Both the position numbers and the translations under genes were made by a program. Shown piece after piece: positions 5,462 through 5,475 of a stretch of DNA of 5,475 bases. Numbering within the stretch: position 1 is the stretch's first letter; the number at the start of each line of letters is the position of its first letter. Origin of the DNA: Eggerthellaceae bacterium (GTDB taxonomy: Bacteria; Actinomycetota; Coriobacteriia; Coriobacteriales; Eggerthellaceae); contig CAAEEV010000094.1 in assembly GCA_900754955.1 (NCBI GenBank), positions 1 through 5,475 of the forward strand, written 5' to 3'. The notes beneath the pieces are model-generated. The model worked only from the letters and a program-made list of their open reading frames with translations. It was not told the origin of the DNA and did not search any database.

Positions 5462-5475
5462 CTGGGCCCCGGCCG

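Overview
The window is about 65% G+C and carries six protein genes. One runs rightward (lactate dehydrogenase, cut by the left edge). Five run leftward: meso-diaminopimelate dehydrogenase, a YbjQ/UPF0145 protein, a small zinc-ribbon protein, a histidine kinase and a response regulator. The gene families and base composition fit a high-GC Gram-positive anaerobe. A member of the Coriobacteriia (Eggerthella/Gordonibacter-like) is my best guess, but this is inference from gene content and style, not a proven assignment.

Layout. Positions 1-760 hold most of an L-lactate dehydrogenase. A strong hairpin with T runs on both sides (808-854) lies between it and the convergent diaminopimelate dehydrogenase (878-1867, minus), and probably ends both transcripts. 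A YbjQ-family gene (1902-2216, minus) sits 34 bases upstream of the dehydrogenase and probably shares its transcript, starting from a TATAAT -10 box at 2274-2279. A GC-rich gap of about 360 bases follows; it holds that promoter, two palindromes near it, and the terminator of the next gene. The zinc-ribbon gene (2575-2820, minus) has a very good ribosome binding site and a gap of about 330 bases upstream, with long inverted repeats and a perfect 14-base palindrome in an AT-rich island. A VanS-like kinase (3148-4695, minus) and its VanR-like regulator (4739-5461, minus) form a two-gene operon at the right end.

How they fit together. Lactate dehydrogenase recycles NADH by reducing pyruvate. Diaminopimelate dehydrogenase makes meso-diaminopimelate for lysine and peptidoglycan. 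The kinase and regulator form a VanRS-like envelope-sensing pair, but no vancomycin-resistance effector gene is visible.

The most unusual features are (1) a low-complexity insertion of about 114 residues inside the kinase ATP-binding domain, with a hexanucleotide-like repeat in its DNA; (2) three 40-base tandem repeats that run over the stop codon of the kinase; and (3) a possibly structured leader in front of the small zinc-ribbon gene, whose Ala/Pro/Gly tail comes from a 36-base duplication. I did not find an unmistakable new multi-gene system.
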